Positions 42,449-51,330 of a stretch of 52,840 nt of DNA are shown one piece after another. Made by a program: the position numbers and the translations under genes. The notes below the pieces were generated by a model. It searched no databases, was not told the origin of the DNA, and worked only from the letters and a program-made list of their open reading frames with translations. The number at the start of each line of letters is the position of its first letter. Within the stretch, counting starts at the first letter, position 1. The DNA comes from Bacteroidia bacterium. GTDB taxonomy: Bacteria > Bacteroidota > Bacteroidia > Chitinophagales > Saprospiraceae. The stretch lies in the NCBI GenBank assembly GCA_018680005.1, contig JAHHJQ010000390.1, positions 1 to 52,840 on the forward strand. The letters run 5' to 3'.

Positions 42449-44647
42449 ATGAAAAACATATTCGTTCTTATTATCGGCATGTTGTTGATAGCAACATTAA
42501 CGGCTCAGCAAGAAATCACACTAGAAAAAATCTGGCCTCCCGGAGAATTCAGAACAGAGAGAGTTCCGGGGTTTAACTTTCTCAATGATGGCCAACATTA
42601 TACTCGAAGAGATAATAGTCAGATCAATAAATATGATCTGACCACCGGTGAAAAGGTATCCACTATGTTTGATGCTGAACAAGCTACAAATGATCAATTT
42701 TCAGGTCGATTTGATTCTTATGCCTTTAGTGATGATGAAAAGAAGATAATACTTAAAACTGCTACCGAACAAATCTACAGGAGGTCTTCCAAAGCTTTTT
42801 TTTACGTATGGGATTTTCAAAATCAGAAAATTCAGGCCATTAATCCAGATCACAAACAAATGTATACGACTTTTTCACCTGACGGAACTAAGGTGGCCTA
42901 TGTCATTGAGAATGATCTATATGTTCAGAATCTCGATACAGGTGAAGAACAAAAGGTAACTAGTGACGGTAGATGGAATCATATCATCAATGGCTCCGCA
43001 GACTGGGTGTATGAAGAAGAATTCAGCATGTCCAAAGCTTTCTGGTGGTCTCCGGACAGCAAGAAAATTGCCTTTCTTAGATTTGATGAATCCAATGTCA
43101 AGGAATTCACGATGACCAATTATACAGGAGAACTATATCCGGATTATGAAACATTTAAGTACCCCAAAGTTGGTGAGGATAATGCACTGGTGACAGCGCA
43201 TATTTATAATATCCAATCCCGTGAGACTGTTGTAGCCGATGCCGGCGCTGATGCAGACATTTACTACCCTAGATTGACCTGGACTAAAGATCCAAATCAA
43301 TTGATCATCACAAAATTGAACCGTCACCAAAATTATCTTCAGCTACTATCAACAGATGCAAAGGATGGCTCTACCGAAGTCCTACTCGAGGAAAAAAATA
43401 AGTATTACATCGATATAGATGATAACCTGACATTTCTGGAAGATGGTAAATGCTTCATTTGGACAAGCGAACAGGATGGTCACCATCATATATATAAATA
43501 CAATATGAAGGGTAAATTGGAAAAGCGACTGACTGCAGGTGCTTTTGACGTTACGTCCTTCTATGGAGTGGATGAAAAACGTAAGAGAGTATACTATCAG
43601 GCAGCCAAGAATAATCCAATGGACCGGGAAGTATATTCAGTCAATTTAAATGGTAAAAATGATAAGTTATTACTCGGAAGAGATGGTAGTAATTCCGTTC
43701 AGTTCAGCAGTACATTTGACTTTTTTGTGTGGAACCATTCCAGTGCCAATGAGCCACTCTCAGCCGCTGTTTATACCAATGAAAAAAAGATAGTTCGTAA
43801 TCTGGTGAATAACGATGCACTAAAATCTAAGATGAAGGATTATGATGTTACCCCTGTTGAATTCTTTGATTTCAAGACATCTGAAGATATACTGCTGAAT
43901 GGTTGGATGATCAAGCCTCCTAATTTTGATGCGACAAAGGAATATCCTCTGTTCATGACCGTATATGGAGGCCCTGGAAGTCAGACGGTGAGAGACAATT
44001 GGACAGTAGGCAATTACTGGTGGTTGCAAATGCTTGCGCAGAAAGGATATGTGATCGTCAGCGTAGATAATCGAGGCACAGGAGCTCGGGGTGAGGAGTT
44101 CAAGAAAATGACTTACCTGCAACTGGGAAAATATGAAACCATTGATCAAATCGAAGCGGCAAAATATCTTGGAGGTCTAGACTATATCGACGAGAATCGC
44201 ATTGGAATTTTTGGTTGGAGTTATGGTGGTTATATGTCTTCCAATTGTATTCTTCATGGAAACGATGTGTTCAAAGCTGCCATTGCCGTTGCACCTGTGA
44301 CCAACTGGAAATGGTATGATACGATTTATACGGAGCGATATATGAGAACTAAAGCGGAAAACGAAGATGGTTATCACGATAATTCTCCGGTAAATTATGC
44401 TGATAAACTTCTTGGTAGTTATCTGCTGGTGCATGGTGGTTCTGATGACAACGTTCATTTTCAGCATAGTGCAGAGATGGCCAAGTCATTGATCAGTGCC
44501 AACAAACAATTTGATACCTACTACTATCCAAATAGAAATCATGGTATCTACGGTGATAATGCGCGGATACATCTTTATACGAAGATGACCAACTTCATCG
44601 AGCAAAATCTGGGACCTGGTGTAGTAACTAAGTCATCAAGACCTTAA
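42449..44647 (+). CDS. S9 family dipeptidyl-peptidase IV-like serine peptidase
   Basis: This 732-residue exported peptidase has a signal peptide (MKNIFVLIIGMLLIATLTAQ). Residues about 60-480 form the N-terminal beta-propeller domain of DPP IV. The C-terminal alpha/beta hydrolase domain carries the catalytic Ser591 in GWSYGGY, the Asp in GSDDNVHF (about 666) and His698 in NRNHGIYGD. The substrate-binding double Glu motif is present as YEEEF (about 190). It should release X-Pro or X-Ala dipeptides from the N-terminus of peptides in the periplasm, feeding peptide uptake. It converges with the DUF1569-like gene without a gap. Confidence 0.95.
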   Translation: MKNIFVLIIGMLLIATLTAQQEITLEKIWPPGEFRTERVPGFNFLNDGQHYTRRDNSQINKYDLTTGEKVSTMFDAEQATNDQFSGRFDSYAFSDDEKKIILKTATEQIYRRSSKAFFYVWDFQNQKIQAINPDHKQMYTTFSPDGTKVAYVIENDLYVQNLDTGEEQKVTSDGRWNHIINGSADWVYEEEFSMSKAFWWSPDSKKIAFLRFDESNVKEFTMTNYTGELYPDYETFKYPKVGEDNALVTAHIYNIQSRETVVADAGADADIYYPRLTWTKDPNQLIITKLNRHQNYLQLLSTDAKDGSTEVLLEEKNKYYIDIDDNLTFLEDGKCFIWTSEQDGHHHIYKYNMKGKLEKRLTAGAFDVTSFYGVDEKRKRVYYQAAKNNPMDREVYSVNLNGKNDKLLLGRDGSNSVQFSSTFDFFVWNHSSANEPLSAAVYTNEKKIVRNLVNNDALKSKMKDYDVTPVEFFDFKTSEDILLNGWMIKPPNFDATKEYPLFMTVYGGPGSQTVRDNWTVGNYWWLQMLAQKGYVIVSVDNRGTGARGEEFKKMTYLQLGKYETIDQIEAAKYLGGLDYIDENRIGIFGWSYGGYMSSNCILHGNDVFKAAIAVAPVTNWKWYDTIYTERYMRTKAENEDGYHDNSPVNYADKLLGSYLLVHGGSDDNVHFQHSAEMAKSLISANKQFDTYYYPNRNHGIYGDNARIHLYTKMTNFIEQNLGPGVVTKSSRP

Positions 44648-44648
44648 A

Positions 44649-45149
44649 TTATATACCGAACTGATCTAGGTGATAGGCAAAATGCTTGTAGTGCAATAAT
44701 TCGAGCTCTTCGTAGTTTAATTCTCCCTGGATTTCATTGTAGCAGAGGAACTCCTTATTTGCTTCAAAGTGATTGTAAAAGCGTCCAACCCCTTCAGGAT
44801 AGCTATCGATGGCTTCCTTCAATGAGGCATACTTTAGCTTTGGAAGATCTGCTGAAGTTTTGCCTGGTCTGTGTTCAAAGTTGGCTCCTTCCTGTATGAA
44901 CCTTTTAAATTTTTGTTGACCGACTGATGGGGGATCTGAAGGTGTTCCATACCGCTTGGTACAGATCTTAGCCGTGAGGATCAGATGCTCCACCATATGC
45001 TGTGGAGTCATTATTCCAAATTTGGCAGGTGTGTCCTCCTTTAGTTTAGTAAGTCTTTTAGGAACCTCTTCGATCAGAAAGGTGCGATATTCCGGATTGG
45101 ATGCCATCTTTCTGCGTTTTCTTTTCTTAAGGTATACGTTTTCAATCAT
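44649..45149 (-). CDS. DUF1569/DinB-fold-like protein
   Basis: This protein has up to 166 residues; M15 at 45107 (MASNPEYRTFL) is another possible start. It resembles DUF1569 and other DinB/YfiT four-helix-bundle proteins: MTPQHMVEHLILTAKIC near the middle and LELLHYKHFAYHLDQFGI at the C-terminus have the spaced histidines that bind metal in that fold. Despite the name, the DinB fold has nothing to do with DNA polymerase IV. The substrate is unknown. It follows the DnaE-type polymerase gene on the same strand after 23 bases, so it may be transcribed with the damage-tolerance cluster. Confidence 0.6.
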   Translation of the reverse strand: MIENVYLKKRKRRKMASNPEYRTFLIEEVPKRLTKLKEDTPAKFGIMTPQHMVEHLILTAKICTKRYGTPSDPPSVGQQKFKRFIQEGANFEHRPGKTSADLPKLKYASLKEAIDSYPEGVGRFYNHFEANKEFLCYNEIQGELNYEELELLHYKHFAYHLDQFGI

Positions 45150-45172
45150 GGTCTTGGTTTTTAGGTTTAAGT

Positions 45173-48160
45173 TTAAGCTTTCTTCTTATCATTTAACGCA
45201 TAACGAGGGTCTTCTATATATGGCATGCGCTCCATTTGGGAAATTTCCATTGTCACATAATCAAATTCCTCTACGATCTTTCCTACCAGCTTATAGATGC
45301 CTTTTCCACGAAAAGGATACTTAGCTGCGACCGGAGGAAAGTGAACTGTGTCTATCCACCGGCCTTCCATGTCGAGGAATGTCCCAAAAAACATGCGTTT
45401 ACCTTTGTTCGTACTTGTGCGCTTCACCGTTACCAAGTAGCCATAGATGGTCATGATCTTACCCAGACGCTCCTTCATATCACGAGCAAGATAATTAGTA
45501 GAAGGCGACGCCTTCAATAATATAAATGGGTCATATAATGGAAAACCAAGTAATTCGATCTGATCATAGGCATTTTCCAAATCGGTAATCGAGAAATCAG
45601 GAAGTTCAAAGTCCCTGGCTGTCATCTTGAACAACGACCGTTGATATTCTATTTTGGATTGATGGTTCGTCATATAGTAGGCCTTCCACAACAAGGTTCT
45701 TTTATCCTGTCCCGAAAACCAAAATGCATCTATCCGTATCAGAATATCCAGCTGCTCTATTCCGATCACTACCCTATCCATGAAGTCTTCAAAAGATTTG
45801 TATATCCCATGCTCTTCTCGTTCTTGTACGATTCGTAAGGCGACACGGGTCTCCAACCCTGAAAGATGCTGGAATCCCAGATAGATCTTCTTTCCTTCGA
45901 TCACAGTTTCATAATGGCTGTGATTGACACATGGCGGATGAATGATGCCACCCTGTTGGCGAGCTTCGTGTACATATACCTCAGGACGGTAGAACCCTCC
46001 CCCGTTATTAAGCACAGCTACCATGTACTCCCGTGGATAGTACGTCTTCAGGTAAAGGCTTTGATAGCTTTCTACCGCATAAGATGCAGAGTGTCCTTTG
46101 GCAAAGGCGTACCCTGCAAAACTTTCTGTCTGTCGCCATATCTCCAGTGTCAATTCATCCTTGTATCCCTTGTCGCGACAGTTTTGAATAAATTTTTCTT
46201 TGACTTTTTGAAATTCTTCCCGTGATCTGTACTTACCACTCATACCCCGTCGTAAGACATCTGCTTCTCCCAGATCCAGCCCCGCAAAATAGTGCGCCAC
46301 CTTGATGACATCTTCCTGATAGACCATCACGCCATAGGTCTCCGGCATGATATCCAACATGACGGGATGGGCTTCCTTACAACGATCAGGATTCTTATGT
46401 CTCAGGATATACTCCCGCATCATTCCACTCTGAGCAACTCCCGGACGTATGATTGAACTCGCAGCGACCAGACCAAGATAACTGTCCACTTCCAGCTTAC
46501 TGAGTAGCATCCGCATCGCCGGTGATTCTACATAGAAGCACCCCATACACTGTGCTTTACGGACCACGGCGTTGATCTTTGAATCAACCAAAAATGGTTT
46601 GACGTTATGGATATCTACTTTGGGAGCATCCGGATAGTTTGCTCTTACTATAGCCAATGCATCTTTGATCTTTCCGAGACCACGTTGCCCCAGGATATCA
46701 TATTTGAATAGTCCAACATCTTCAGCAATCACCATATCAAATTGTGTCGTTGGAAAACCCTTTGGAGGTAGTTCAGTCGCAGTGAAATAATGTATAGGCT
46801 TCTCCGAAATGATGATACCTGCAGAATGCACACTGAGATAGTTCGGCATCCCGTTCAGCCGGTTCGCATAGATCACGACCAGCTGGGATAGTTTGTCCAG
46901 TTTTTTAAATGTGAATTTGCCATCACTTAACTTGTCGATCTCGTGCTTGGGCAGGCCGAATACCTTGCCCAGTTCCCTCACTGCTGCGCTATGCTGGAAG
47001 GTATTATATGTGGCCAATAGTGCCACCTGATCATGTCCTCTGAATCGCTCAAAAATATATCGGGTAACGTCCTCTCTGTCCCTCCACGAAAAATCAATAT
47101 CAAAGTCCGGTGGGCTCGTGCGATACAGATTCATAAACCGCTCAAAGTACAGATCCAGTTCAATAGGATCTACATCCGTGATTCCCAGTAAATAGGCTAC
47201 AATACTATTGGCGCCGCTACCACGGCCGACATGGAAATAACCCTTGCTCTTTGCATAGCTAATGATATCCCAATTGATCAGAAAGAATGGGATAAACTCC
47301 ATCTTGCGAATTAATTCCAATTCTTTTTTGAGCCGATCACAAATCTTCTTCGTGACCTTGTCATAGCGATAGGACAATCCCTTGTAGCAGAGATCACAGA
47401 TGAGTTTGTAATCTTCTTCCGCAGATGCTCCATAGTAGAGCTTGTTCTGATGTTTACGGTCCTTTGAAAAATCAAAATATATACTACAGGTATCCAGAAG
47501 TGCTTCTGTATTCTCGATGATTCCGGGGTAGTCTTTATAATGGCTTCTCAACTGCGCTATACTATAGAAGATATTGGTTTCATTCGCTTGTGCTTCGGGA
47601 GGCAATTTGCTCAGAAGCATATTGTTGTCGATGGCCCTTAATAGTCTGTGAAGGTTGAAGTCTCGCTTATTCCGAAAGGTGAAGCTATTGAGAACGACCA
47701 GCTTCTCCTGATACTTATTGATCCTTGAAAACCGTAACTTAGGTAAATCCCGCACACCTATACCGATCCATTCGTTGTTCGCAAACGCGGTTTTATTATT
47801 TCTCAATACCTGTTCAAATGGATAGATAAACTGAACATCGGGCAACTCCGGTGCCTCCTCAGGCCATGGGTCCTCACAGTGTTTGTGATGCGACAAAAAT
47901 CGATTGAGCTGAAGAAACCCTTCATTATTTTTGGCTATGCCTACATAGAGCTGTCTTGCGCCATCCCTGAAGTCTATCCCGATCAGTGGTTTGATATCGT
48001 ATTTTGCCGCCAGCCGGATGAAGTTGAGACAAGCCGAAGTATTATTGACATCGGTGAGCACTACACGTCTTGCACCGGCTCGCTGTGCAATCTGCAGGAG
48101 CTGTACCTCCGATATGATACCATATCTCAGGCTGTAGCATGTATGGCAGTTGATGTACAT
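45173..48160 (-). CDS. dnaE2: DNA polymerase III alpha subunit homologue, error-prone DnaE2-like
   Basis: This 995-residue C-family polymerase is shorter than the replicative DnaE (about 1160) and near DnaE2 length. It starts with a PHP domain (YINCHTCYSLRYGIISEVQLL) that has lost some metal ligands (TDVNNT instead of TDHGN). The palm keeps its catalytic aspartates in PPDFDIDFSWRDRE and in YDILGQRGLGKI. Finger and helix-hairpin-helix landmarks are GRGSGANSIVAYLLGITDVDPIELDL-type segments, YQEDVIKVAHYFAGL and FAKGHSASYAVESYQSLYLK. A beta-clamp-like motif QRSLF lies at residues 840-844, just before the segment IELLGFPLYDP, as in replicative DnaE. It is the third gene of the cluster with dinB and SRAP. 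The gene symbol is by context and size. Confidence 0.9.
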   Translation of the reverse strand: MYINCHTCYSLRYGIISEVQLLQIAQRAGARRVVLTDVNNTSACLNFIRLAAKYDIKPLIGIDFRDGARQLYVGIAKNNEGFLQLNRFLSHHKHCEDPWPEEAPELPDVQFIYPFEQVLRNNKTAFANNEWIGIGVRDLPKLRFSRINKYQEKLVVLNSFTFRNKRDFNLHRLLRAIDNNMLLSKLPPEAQANETNIFYSIAQLRSHYKDYPGIIENTEALLDTCSIYFDFSKDRKHQNKLYYGASAEEDYKLICDLCYKGLSYRYDKVTKKICDRLKKELELIRKMEFIPFFLINWDIISYAKSKGYFHVGRGSGANSIVAYLLGITDVDPIELDLYFERFMNLYRTSPPDFDIDFSWRDREDVTRYIFERFRGHDQVALLATYNTFQHSAAVRELGKVFGLPKHEIDKLSDGKFTFKKLDKLSQLVVIYANRLNGMPNYLSVHSAGIIISEKPIHYFTATELPPKGFPTTQFDMVIAEDVGLFKYDILGQRGLGKIKDALAIVRANYPDAPKVDIHNVKPFLVDSKINAVVRKAQCMGCFYVESPAMRMLLSKLEVDSYLGLVAASSIIRPGVAQSGMMREYILRHKNPDRCKEAHPVMLDIMPETYGVMVYQEDVIKVAHYFAGLDLGEADVLRRGMSGKYRSREEFQKVKEKFIQNCRDKGYKDELTLEIWRQTESFAGYAFAKGHSASYAVESYQSLYLKTYYPREYMVAVLNNGGGFYRPEVYVHEARQQGGIIHPPCVNHSHYETVIEGKKIYLGFQHLSGLETRVALRIVQEREEHGIYKSFEDFMDRVVIGIEQLDILIRIDAFWFSGQDKRTLLWKAYYMTNHQSKIEYQRSLFKMTARDFELPDFSITDLENAYDQIELLGFPLYDPFILLKASPSTNYLARDMKERLGKIMTIYGYLVTVKRTSTNKGKRMFFGTFLDMEGRWIDTVHFPPVAAKYPFRGKGIYKLVGKIVEEFDYVTMEISQMERMPYIEDPRYALNDKKKA

Positions 48161-48217
48161 GGTGTTGTTTCATCTTGCCTCCTTCGTATAATTGTAGTGG
48201 TGTTGCCTGATGGAAGA

Positions 48218-49042
48218 TCAATCGAACAAATCCATCTGATCATTTCGTCTCTTTCGCGATGTGGTGGCGCCCATCCCCTGCAATTGAAGTTCCTGATAGA
48301 GAATGTATTCGTGTTCTTTGACCAATCTTTCCCCGATTGGTTTGAGTACTTCGGGGTCCTTGTTCCGTGGGGATTTGATATCCTTAGATATCGGGTAGGC
48401 ATTGAAATCCGATGGATCGAATGGGTGTAGCATATCAGTAATATCACTCAATGGCAGATCATTACTCAGCCATCTTTTTTCATCCTCTTCACTCAATACT
48501 ACAGGACTACGATGATGTCCTATTTTCTGTATCAGTCTATTTGGTGTGGTCGTGATGATCGCGAAGCTCTGTATCACTTCTCCTGTCTCCTTATTCGTCC
48601 ACTCATCCCATATCCCGGCCATGGCAAAAGGACGTTTTTTGTCCTTTCGATAAATCAGGTATGGTTTGTTGAGTCTTTCCTCCTTGGGTCCCTCAACAAA
48701 TCCATCTGCAAGGACAAGGCAACGTTGGGATCTGATCGCGTGCCGAAACATCGGTTTTTGTATGATGCCCTTCGCTCCACGATACTTTGGATCATTCTCC
48801 TTGTTGTGATCTCCCTCGCTGCGTGCATTGATGACATACATCTTTTTCTTTGCCCAGCGTGGTGTAAACCCAAAGTTGAATAGCTGCACTCGATCAGGAT
48901 CCTTATTGGTGATTACAAGCCCATACTCACCGGGACAAAGATTTACAGTGGGTACGAATCGCTCGTGCACTTCGGAAATATCCACATGGAATTCCTTTTC
49001 GATAACTTTCAACTTAGTGACGACTACGTATCTACCACACAT
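48218..49042 (-). CDS. SOS response-associated (SRAP/HMCES-type) abasic-site crosslinking protein
   Basis: This 274-residue protein is a SRAP domain (YedK in E. coli, HMCES in humans). It forms a thiazolidine crosslink with abasic sites in single-stranded DNA through its N-terminal cysteine. Cys2 is in place (MCGRYVVV), with the other active-site residues in NARSE, LADGFVEG (Glu) and GHHRSPVVL (His). The C-terminus, about 40 residues longer than the catalytic domain needs, ends in QMDLFD, which matches a beta-clamp-binding pentapeptide (QMDLF, residues 269-273). E. coli YedK lacks this; human HMCES has a C-terminal PIP box. It lies 57 bases before dnaE2 and 130 after dinB. Confidence 0.93.
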   Translation of the reverse strand: MCGRYVVVTKLKVIEKEFHVDISEVHERFVPTVNLCPGEYGLVITNKDPDRVQLFNFGFTPRWAKKKMYVINARSEGDHNKENDPKYRGAKGIIQKPMFRHAIRSQRCLVLADGFVEGPKEERLNKPYLIYRKDKKRPFAMAGIWDEWTNKETGEVIQSFAIITTTPNRLIQKIGHHRSPVVLSEEDEKRWLSNDLPLSDITDMLHPFDPSDFNAYPISKDIKSPRNKDPEVLKPIGERLVKEHEYILYQELQLQGMGATTSRKRRNDQMDLFD

Positions 49043-49172
49043 GATTGATAATATTTTACTTTATAATTAATGCCATGAGACCCGGGATATTAAGCTCCAG
49101 AAAGTTTTGTCTTATGCCTTGCCCCCTTTGTCCAATACACCTCTCCTTGATTCCTTATGCCTTTAGCCTCCC

Positions 49173-50387
49173 TCACGCATGTCGATGCGCCAATACAATT
49201 GGTGGTTCTCCATTGAATGGGTTCATCATACCTCCGATCGTCCTGGCACCCATTGTTGATGCTCTCAGCACACTTCGGCTTCCGTACTTATTCCGGATCA
49301 CGTCCATAGCGCCATACAGATCAGCTGTCTGCTGACTATCTTCAAAAAGATTCATCTGATAGCTGCCCTCTACAAGCGCACTGAATCGTACACCGACCAA
49401 TCTGATCAACATTCTGCGATTATACAAGTTATCAAACATCTCCATGACTTTGGGTATCAACACATGATCTATTGAAGTGTAGGGTATTTTCATCTGCTTA
49501 CTATACGTGTTGAAATCGGAGTACCGGATCTTCACCGTAATACACGATGTCAGCTTATTACCATTTCTCAGTTGATACGCCAATTGCTCTGTCATCGCTT
49601 TGAGCACCGTCTTGAGTTTGTAGATATCGGTAGTGTCCTTCCCAAAAGTGCGTTCGTTGGATATTGACTTGCGTTCGTGATATTCGACAAGTTGGGTATT
49701 ATCGATAGCATTCGCCTTTTTCCAAATCATTACCCCGTGTTTACCAAATACTGACTCCATCATATCCATCGGCATCTCCTGAACCTTACGTACCCGTTTG
49801 ATACCCAAATTGCACAATGCCTGAAAAGTCTTGTTCCCTACCATTGGGATTTTTTTGATCGACAATGGTGCCAGGAATGACTTTTCATATCCATAATCGA
49901 TCTTGATCTGATTATTCGGTTTTGCCTCTCCTGTGGCGACTTTGGCAACAGTCTTGTTAATCGACATACCAAAAGATATCGGTAGCCCGGTCTCTCTGAT
50001 GATCGTCTGTCGTAGTTCCGTTGCAAATTTGTAGCAACCAAAAAATTTATCTAATCCCGTCAGATCCACATAAAATTCATCCACACTGGCCTTTTCTAAT
50101 AATGGAACACGCTCCTTCAGTATCTCGGTGATCATCTTCGAATACTTCGTATAAGTACCGGCATTCCCCCGAATGACAATGGCTTCCGGACATAACTGTC
50201 TGGCCATCTTCATGGGCATACCCGAGTGTGCCCCAAAATATCGCGCTTCATAACTGGCTGTAGATACAACTCCCCTATCTCCGGTACCTCCTACCAGAAT
50301 AGGCTTTCCCCTGAGCCGGCTATCCAATAAGCGCTCTACAGAAACAAAAAAAGTATCTAAATCAAGGTGTAATATCGATCTGTTCAT
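49173..50387 (-). CDS. dinB: DNA polymerase IV (Y-family)
   Basis: This 404-residue translesion polymerase has the Y-family active site: HLDLDTFFVSVE at the N-terminus with the catalytic Asp residues and the steric gate, and KASVDEFYVDLTG with Asp-Glu. The little-finger domain follows. A clamp-binding motif QMNLF lies at residues 344-348, and about 55 residues of basic tail follow it. It is the first gene of the minus-strand cluster dinB, SRAP, dnaE2, and is divergent from the S24 repressor gene. The leader contains a UUCG-capped palindrome. It lacks any separate ImuB-like feature, so DinB rather than ImuB is the correct name. Confidence 0.95.
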   Translation of the reverse strand: MNRSILHLDLDTFFVSVERLLDSRLRGKPILVGGTGDRGVVSTASYEARYFGAHSGMPMKMARQLCPEAIVIRGNAGTYTKYSKMITEILKERVPLLEKASVDEFYVDLTGLDKFFGCYKFATELRQTIIRETGLPISFGMSINKTVAKVATGEAKPNNQIKIDYGYEKSFLAPLSIKKIPMVGNKTFQALCNLGIKRVRKVQEMPMDMMESVFGKHGVMIWKKANAIDNTQLVEYHERKSISNERTFGKDTTDIYKLKTVLKAMTEQLAYQLRNGNKLTSCITVKIRYSDFNTYSKQMKIPYTSIDHVLIPKVMEMFDNLYNRRMLIRLVGVRFSALVEGSYQMNLFEDSQQTADLYGAMDVIRNKYGSRSVLRASTMGARTIGGMMNPFNGEPPIVLAHRHA

Positions 50388-50446
50388 TCCGCTCCTAAAA
50401 TCTTATGAAGATTCTTTCTCCTTCGTCCTCTGCCAGATATATGTGG

Positions 50447-50472
50447 TGCCAATAGCCTTCGGCTATATGGCA
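50447..50472. promoter_or_regulatory. UUCG-capped palindrome between dinB and the S24 repressor: candidate operator
   Basis: TGCCAATAGCC (50447-50457) and GGCTATATGGCA (50461-50472) form an inverted repeat around TTC, with one extra base on the right. As RNA it makes a stem with a C(UUCG)G tetraloop. It lies about 60 bases from the dinB start and 42 before the repressor start. A palindrome in a shared divergent promoter next to a LexA-like gene is the expected operator layout. An RNA hairpin in the dinB leader is the alternative. Confidence 0.5.
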
Positions 50473-50501
50473 TCAAAACTATGGATTATTTCCAAATATT
50501 T

Positions 50502-50509
50502 TAACTTTG
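50502..50509 (+). promoter_or_regulatory. -7 element of the S24 repressor promoter
   Basis: TAACTTTG matches TAnnTTTG exactly and ends only four bases before the ATG at 50514. The transcript would start at or next to the start codon, so a leaderless mRNA is likely. No clear -33 TTG is seen. Confidence 0.55.
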
Positions 50510-50513
50510 TAGT

Positions 50514-51266
50514 ATGGACTTAGCTATAGAAGCCCAGAGATTCAAAGAGGTACGAGAGTCTCTTGAACTGACACAATCTGCATTTGCCAAAATACTCGGC
50601 ATAGGCAATACTACCGCCGATATCGAACGTGGCCGGACCAAGCTACCCGGGCATGTGGTGATGAAGTTGATGCGCAATTATCATATCAACCCCCTCTGGC
50701 TTTTCGGTCAAAGTAAACTGAAAAAGATCAATGCCAGGGATATCAGCCCAAAAGTCATCAGCATAGATAATGTGGGACAAGAAAACATCCTGCTCGTCAA
50801 TGAAAAGGCAGCAGCCGGGTATGCCGGCAATCTTGGCGATCCGGTGTACTACGAAAAATTGCCCTCTTTCACCTTCCCAACACCTGAATATCGCAATGCA
50901 ACATTCAGAGGATTTCAAATAGAAGGAAATAGCATGACCCCCATTGCCAATCCGAATGACTGGATCATTGCCAAAGCACTTGAAAGCTTTGACGAGATCA
51001 AAAACGAAGGACTGTATATCATCGTCGAAAAAGATGGTATAAGATTTAAAAAAGTCTTGAAAAATGACAAGCTCCAAACACTGATTCTCATATCCACCAA
51101 TCCTGATTATGATACTGACCAGGTTCAATACACTGATATACAAGAAATATGGGAATTCCATAGTAAGATCAGCAATAGCATTGCTTATCATCCCGACAGA
51201 ACACATTTATCCGCGATCTATCATGAATTGACCAGTATAAAAGCAGCTCTTGTCAATAGTCACTAA
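50514..51266 (+). CDS. LexA-like self-cleaving repressor (XRE helix-turn-helix plus S24 peptidase)
   Basis: This 250-residue protein has an N-terminal XRE-type helix-turn-helix (about 10-62, LELTQSAFAKILGIGNTTADIERG) and a C-terminal S24 peptidase domain. The scissile bond is probably Ala101-Gly102 (EKAAAGYAG), the nucleophile Ser140 (EGNSMTP) and the general base Lys179 or Lys180 (IRFKKV). The Gly-to-Ser spacing of 38 is close to that of LexA. Such proteins cleave themselves when RecA filaments form on damaged DNA and then release their targets. It is divergent from dinB, SRAP and dnaE2, which it most likely controls. It is not LexA itself, because the winged helix of LexA is replaced by a phage-like XRE domain. 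Confidence 0.92.
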   Translation: MDLAIEAQRFKEVRESLELTQSAFAKILGIGNTTADIERGRTKLPGHVVMKLMRNYHINPLWLFGQSKLKKINARDISPKVISIDNVGQENILLVNEKAAAGYAGNLGDPVYYEKLPSFTFPTPEYRNATFRGFQIEGNSMTPIANPNDWIIAKALESFDEIKNEGLYIIVEKDGIRFKKVLKNDKLQTLILISTNPDYDTDQVQYTDIQEIWEFHSKISNSIAYHPDRTHLSAIYHELTSIKAALVNSH

Positions 51267-51330
51267 AACAAAGAGTGAAAACACTAATAACGTGAACATT
51301 CAGACCCTCCTGATGCGTTAATTGAAATGT

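Noticed and set aside
44649-45149. DinB-fold protein read as a second DNA polymerase IV
   Set aside because: The DinB/YfiT fold is an unrelated four-helix bundle; no polymerase motif is present.
50514-51266. S24 repressor as part of a prophage
   Set aside because: No integrase, structural or lysis genes nearby; the divergent dinB-SRAP-dnaE2 run explains it better.
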